A DNA stretch of 8,482 nt from Desulfosarcina sp. (GTDB taxonomy: Bacteria; Desulfobacterota; Desulfobacteria; Desulfobacterales; Desulfosarcinaceae), in the NCBI GenBank assembly GCA_018224455.1, contig JAGTUY010000366.1, forward strand, positions 1 to 8,482, given 5' to 3'. Of the stretch, positions 5,914 through 8,482 are shown piece by piece. Below the pieces are notes generated by a model. It did not search any database. It had not been told where the DNA came from and saw nothing but the letters and a program-made list of their open reading frames with translations. The stretch's first letter is position 1. Every line of letters starts with the position of its first letter. A program made the translations under genes and the position numbers.

Positions 5914-7185
5914 ATGTCCAATCTTATTCCCCCCCATGGCGGCAAAGGCCTCACTGTCTGTCTGCTCGAAGGCGCTGAAAAGGAAGCCGAACTAAAAAAA
6001 GCCGCAGGCCTCAAGCAAGTCGAGATTTCCCCGCGCGTCAAAGGCGATCTGATCATGATCGGCATCGGCGGCTTCAGCCCCCTGACCGGATTCATGACCA
6101 AGGCGGACTGGAAAGGCGTTTGCGATAACTTTTTGACCGCAGACGGCACGTTCTGGCCGGTGCCGGTGTGCCTGGACGTGACCAAGGATGACGCCGATGC
6201 GATCAAAGTCGGTGACGAAGTGGCCCTGTACGATCCCGAGGGCAAAGAGATCATGGCCACCATGAAGGTCAGCGAGAAATACGAGTTGACCGATGCCGAT
6301 AAAAAATGGGAGTGCGAAAAAGTCTTCATGGGCGAAGGCACCCCGACACCCGCAGATTTCTGGAAGATCGCCAAAGAAGATCACCCCGGCGTCCAGATGG
6401 TCATGGACCAGAAAGCCTTCAACCTGGCCGGCCCGGTCAAGGTGCTCAGTGAAGGCGAGTACCCCATCCGTTACAAAGGCGTTTACCACCGCCCGGCCGA
6501 ATCCCGCAAGATTTTCGACGAACGCGGATGGAGCGATGTAGCTGCCCTGCAACTCAGAAACCCCATGCACCGCTCCCACGAATACCTGTGCAAGATCGCC
6601 GTGGAAGTGTGCGACGGCGTTTACATTCACTCCCTGGTGGGCAACCTGAAACCCGGCGACATTCCCGCATCCGTGCGCGTTGAATGCATCGATGCCCTGG
6701 TGAAGGGGTACTTTGTGGAAAAGAACGTGGTCCAGGGCGGCTACCCCCTGGATATGCGCTATGCCGGTCCCCGTGAAGGCCTCCTGCACGCCGCTTTCCG
6801 CCAGAACTACGGCTGCTCCAAGATGATCATTGGCCGCGACCATGCCGGTGTGGGCGACTTCTACGGCATGTTCGAAGCCCAGACGATCTTCGACAAGATC
6901 CCGACCCCGGCCGACGGCAAGGGCCTGCTCTGCCAGCCCCTGAAAATCGACTGGACCTTCTACTGCTTCAAGTGCGACGGTATGGCTTCCCTGAAAACCT
7001 GCCCCCACGGCAAGGAAGACCGCGTGCTGCTCTCCGGCACCATGCTGCGCAAGATGCTCTCCGAAGGCGGCGAGTTGCCCGATCACTTCGGCCGCGACGA
7101 AGTTGTCGCCATCCTGCGCAAGTACTACGAAGGCCTCACCGAGAAGGTGGAGATCAAGACCCACAAGGCTGCCACCGGCAACTGA
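5914..7185 (+). CDS. sat: Sulfate adenylyltransferase (ATP sulfurylase), dissimilatory type
   Basis: Sat catalyses ATP + sulfate to adenosine 5'-phosphosulfate + PPi, the activation step of sulfate reduction, in the cytoplasm. The 423-residue length matches the homo-oligomeric bacterial Sat. An N-terminal PUA-like domain (about 1-170, with IGGFSPLTGFM) precedes the nucleotidyltransferase domain. The ATP/sulfate site QLRNPMHRSHE (213-223) is the family's Q-x-RNPxHxxH motif with Leu where many have Thr. GRDHAG (307-312) and the mobile-loop region SGTMLRKML are intact. Cys351, Cys354, Cys363 and probably His365 form a CxxC-x8-C-x-H cluster like the zinc site reported for Thermus thermophilus Sat. 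There is no APS-kinase domain. Codons are strongly C/G-ending, consistent with high expression. Its own promoter and terminator suggest a single-gene transcript; no aprAB or qmo genes lie in the window. Confidence 0.97.
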   Translation: MSNLIPPHGGKGLTVCLLEGAEKEAELKKAAGLKQVEISPRVKGDLIMIGIGGFSPLTGFMTKADWKGVCDNFLTADGTFWPVPVCLDVTKDDADAIKVGDEVALYDPEGKEIMATMKVSEKYELTDADKKWECEKVFMGEGTPTPADFWKIAKEDHPGVQMVMDQKAFNLAGPVKVLSEGEYPIRYKGVYHRPAESRKIFDERGWSDVAALQLRNPMHRSHEYLCKIAVEVCDGVYIHSLVGNLKPGDIPASVRVECIDALVKGYFVEKNVVQGGYPLDMRYAGPREGLLHAAFRQNYGCSKMIIGRDHAGVGDFYGMFEAQTIFDKIPTPADGKGLLCQPLKIDWTFYCFKCDGMASLKTCPHGKEDRVLLSGTMLRKMLSEGGELPDHFGRDEVVAILRKYYEGLTEKVEIKTHKAATGN

Positions 7186-7213
7186 TCGTCGGTATCTGCT
7201 GGCACATCGTTAG

Positions 7214-7248
7214 AAGCGGGGCGCACCAACGTGCGCCCCGCTTTTTTT
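7214..7248 (+). terminator. Strong intrinsic terminator of sat
   Basis: A perfect stem AGCGGGGCGCAC (7215-7226) / GTGCGCCCCGCT (7231-7242), extendable by one A-T pair, has a CAAC loop and is followed by an unbroken T-run (7242-7248). It begins 28 bp after the sat stop. On the opposite strand the stem is followed by TTCTAA, so it is not a good terminator for the convergent EVE gene. Confidence 0.95.
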
Positions 7249-7303
7249 CAATGTGATCCGATGCAAGCACTGCAGCATCCTGAAGGAATACCGCTATGCC
7301 GAT

Positions 7304-7777
7304 TTACCGCACCGGTCGATTCTCAATGGATAGAATATAGTGCCAGTCGATCTCTGAGACCGGCATGATCGAGAGTCGATTCCCCTTGCGCACCAGCGGC
7401 ATGTTTTCAAGTGCCGCATGTGCCTTGAGTTCGGCCAGGGGGATGACTCGCTTCGTGTGGCGGAGATATTTGACGTCGACCATAAACCAGCGCGGTTGGT
7501 CCGGGTTGCTTTTCTCATCGAAATACTGGCTGGTGGGGTCAAAGGCCGTATGATCCGGGTAGCCTCCGTGCACGACTTCCATCAGCCCGACGATCCCCGG
7601 CACATGGCAGTTAGAGTGATAAAAGAAAGCGCGGTCGCCTGCCTTCATCTGGTCGCGCATCATGTTGCGTGCCTGGTAATTGCGCACACCGTCCCAGTGT
7701 TCCGTCTGGTCCGGCATGGTTTTCAGATCATCGATGCTGAACACCGACGGCTCGGATTTCATCAGCCAATAGTTCAT
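7304..7777 (-). CDS. EVE domain protein (THYN1-like, PUA-like fold)
   Basis: The 157-residue protein is a stand-alone EVE domain (PF01878), normal for the family at about 155 residues. The markers are NYWLMKSEPSVFSIDDL at the start, WDGVRNYQARNMMRD (28-42), FFYHSNCHVPGIVGLMEVV (51-69) and PRWFMVDVKYL. Aromatic residues of such domains form a pocket; the related YTH and SRA-like readers bind modified bases, and EVE proteins are linked to modified cytosine recognition in DNA. The native ligand of stand-alone bacterial EVE proteins is not settled. AAAGGAGC, 6 nt before the ATG at 7777, supports the start. It follows the PD40 gene on the same strand by 68 bp and converges on sat. No restriction or methylase gene is visible nearby. 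Confidence 0.93.
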   Translation of the reverse strand: MNYWLMKSEPSVFSIDDLKTMPDQTEHWDGVRNYQARNMMRDQMKAGDRAFFYHSNCHVPGIVGLMEVVHGGYPDHTAFDPTSQYFDEKSNPDQPRWFMVDVKYLRHTKRVIPLAELKAHAALENMPLVRKGNRLSIMPVSEIDWHYILSIENRPVR

Positions 7778-7845
7778 TTATTGCTCCTTTGGCAGGCCTG
7801 AAACAAAAAAATGCAGGAACACATGCGATGCCGCATCTTAATAAC

Positions 7846-8193
7846 CTACGACCACTCGAGGCCGGCAATTGCCCATCCCCTTATGTGCTTTTCCAAAAAG
7901 AACGGTGGATAGGTCACATCGTTCCCCGACAGGTCAATCAAGGCGAGTCGCGGTACCGGCGGGTTGCCACCCGCATAGGCAATCCGTCTTTTATCTGGTG
8001 ACAAGCGCGGCAAAACGCCATCTATCAGCAGTTCAACGGTCTTTTCCAGGCGATCATTAAAAACCTGAAACCGGGTGCACGGGTCGTAACTGCCTGAATC
8101 GACCATCTCGGCGATGGTTAGAGCGGATCCAAAAGCGTGTCCAGAGTAGGAAATGAGCACAAACGTACAAAAAAGTGTGACTGCTGTCTTCAT
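7846..8193 (-). CDS. Short secreted protein with one PD40 (TolB-type) repeat, probably truncated
   Basis: The 115-residue product starts with a signal peptide (MKTAVTLFCTFVLISYSGHA; cleavage after Ala20 or Ala24). Residues 24-60 (LTIAEMVDSGSYDPCTRF and following) match nothing I know. Residues 61-92 contain LPRLSPDKRRIAYAGG, then RLALIDLSG, a typical PD40 beta-propeller blade. It ends in GLEWS, where the next blade would normally continue with PDG, so the propeller appears cut after one blade; no continuation is visible in other frames downstream. Exported location is inferred. The ATG at 8193 is preferred because of the AGGAG site 6 nt upstream and the signal peptide it gives; the frame stays open upstream to 8433 without supporting features. 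It may be a pseudogene or a genuinely small protein. Confidence 0.65.
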   Translation of the reverse strand: MKTAVTLFCTFVLISYSGHAFGSALTIAEMVDSGSYDPCTRFQVFNDRLEKTVELLIDGVLPRLSPDKRRIAYAGGNPPVPRLALIDLSGNDVTYPPFFLEKHIRGWAIAGLEWS

Positions 8194-8441
8194 ATGCACT
8201 CCTGGCGTTGACGGTTTATTCACGAAAGCGGGCGACGCTGCGCGGCTTGATGCCGAATGAGACCAAAAGCTACTTTTCACGTTCGATTGAGATGCAATGC
8301 TCGGGCCATGAAATTGTTTCAATTGATCGACTGACAGCAATGGCTCGAGGGGTCGAACGCATCGATGCCGTCTTGGGACAGAATCCGCACCGGCCGATGG
8401 GCAATCTCCTTGGATGGTATAGCAAAGGACCAAAACGAAGA
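8194..8441. other. Right-edge region without an assigned gene
   Basis: This stretch of about 250 bp lies upstream of the PD40 gene. Long open frames exist on both strands: minus, continuing the PD40 frame to 8433; plus, an ATG at 8250 giving about 76 residues up to a TAA at 8478-8480. Neither has a ribosome site or a recognisable family. The plus frame (with HEIVSIDRL, GVERIDAVLGQNPHRPM) has a somewhat protein-like composition but reads through the hairpin at 8442-8470. It presumably also holds the promoter of the PD40 gene, which I cannot pick out. Confidence 0.3.
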
Positions 8442-8470
8442 AAGCCTGGGCACAATTTGTACCCAGGCTT
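8442..8470 (-). terminator. Strong hairpin, probable terminator of a gene entering from the right
   Basis: AAGCCTGGG (8442-8450) and CCCAGGCTT (8462-8470) form a 9-bp perfect stem, and the intervening bases can extend the pairing with one mismatch to a tiny loop. Read on the minus strand it is followed by the T-rich CTTTCTTCGTTTT. That suggests termination of a minus-strand gene lying beyond the right edge. On the plus strand the downstream sequence (AATCGTTTAAAT) is less terminator-like. Confidence 0.5.
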
Positions 8471-8482
8471 AATCGTTTAAAT

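Noticed and set aside
5992..7164. 390-residue minus-strand open frame opposite sat
   Set aside because: It mirrors the codon pattern of sat on the other strand; the sat frame has every expected motif, a ribosome site and a terminator.
7805..7836. Possible minus-strand terminator after the PD40 gene (ATGCG-N4-CGCAT hairpin and a T7 run)
   Set aside because: The stem is only 5 bp and the T-run begins 11 nt after it, which is unlike an intrinsic terminator; the EVE gene may be co-transcribed.
1..8482. CRISPR arrays, tRNA or rRNA genes, insertion sequences, attachment sites
   Set aside because: I found no regularly spaced repeats, cloverleaf-like segments, transposase motifs or terminal inverted repeats with target duplications.

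Overview
The window looks like chromosome of a dissimilatory sulfate reducer of the Desulfobacterota, probably close to Desulfosarcina or related Desulfobacteraceae. The evidence is a full-length ATP sulfurylase (Sat) with the CxxC zinc-type insert and its own promoter and terminator, next to a TauE/SafE-type anion permease. The fairly high G+C content with C/G-ending codons and the mix of delta-proteobacterial-type proteins (DUF2065, DUF4124-SLT transglycosylase, YbjQ proteins, membrane M48 peptidase) fit. The taxonomic call is inference from gene content only.

Layout. Bases 1-175 hold no gene I can assign. A small DUF2065 membrane protein (176-361, +) converges with a secreted lytic transglycosylase (373-972, -). 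A divergent intergenic region of about 225 bp carries a good sigma70-like promoter (TTGACA-17-TATAGA) for an NCS2 nucleobase permease (1198-2517, +), whose start is fixed by an AAAGGAGGT ribosome site. Then comes a tight three-gene unit: a two-domain protein ending in a YbjQ domain (2601-3293), a membrane-anchored YbjQ-like protein (3304-3753) and a membrane M48 zinc peptidase (3754-4587, GTG start directly after the previous stop). Bases 4588-4922 look empty at first, but on the minus strand they hold the decayed remains of a class I glutamine amidotransferase gene, recognisable in two frames.

A TSUP permease (4923-5720, +) precedes sat (5914-7185, +). sat has its own putative promoter, a leader of about 80 nt with a perfect 6-4-6 inverted repeat, and a strong intrinsic terminator at 7214-7248. 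Converging on it from the right are an EVE-domain protein (7304-7777, -) and a short secreted protein with a single PD40 (TolB-type) repeat that appears truncated (7846-8193, -). The right edge (8194-8482) has no assigned gene but ends in a strong hairpin.

How the genes may work together: Sat activates cytoplasmic sulfate to APS, and the adjacent TSUP permease is a reasonable candidate for moving sulfate, sulfite or another sulfur oxyanion. The YbjQ-YbjQ-M48 unit looks like a membrane-associated proteolysis or quality-control module of unknown role. It is the most system-like, least understood part of the window.
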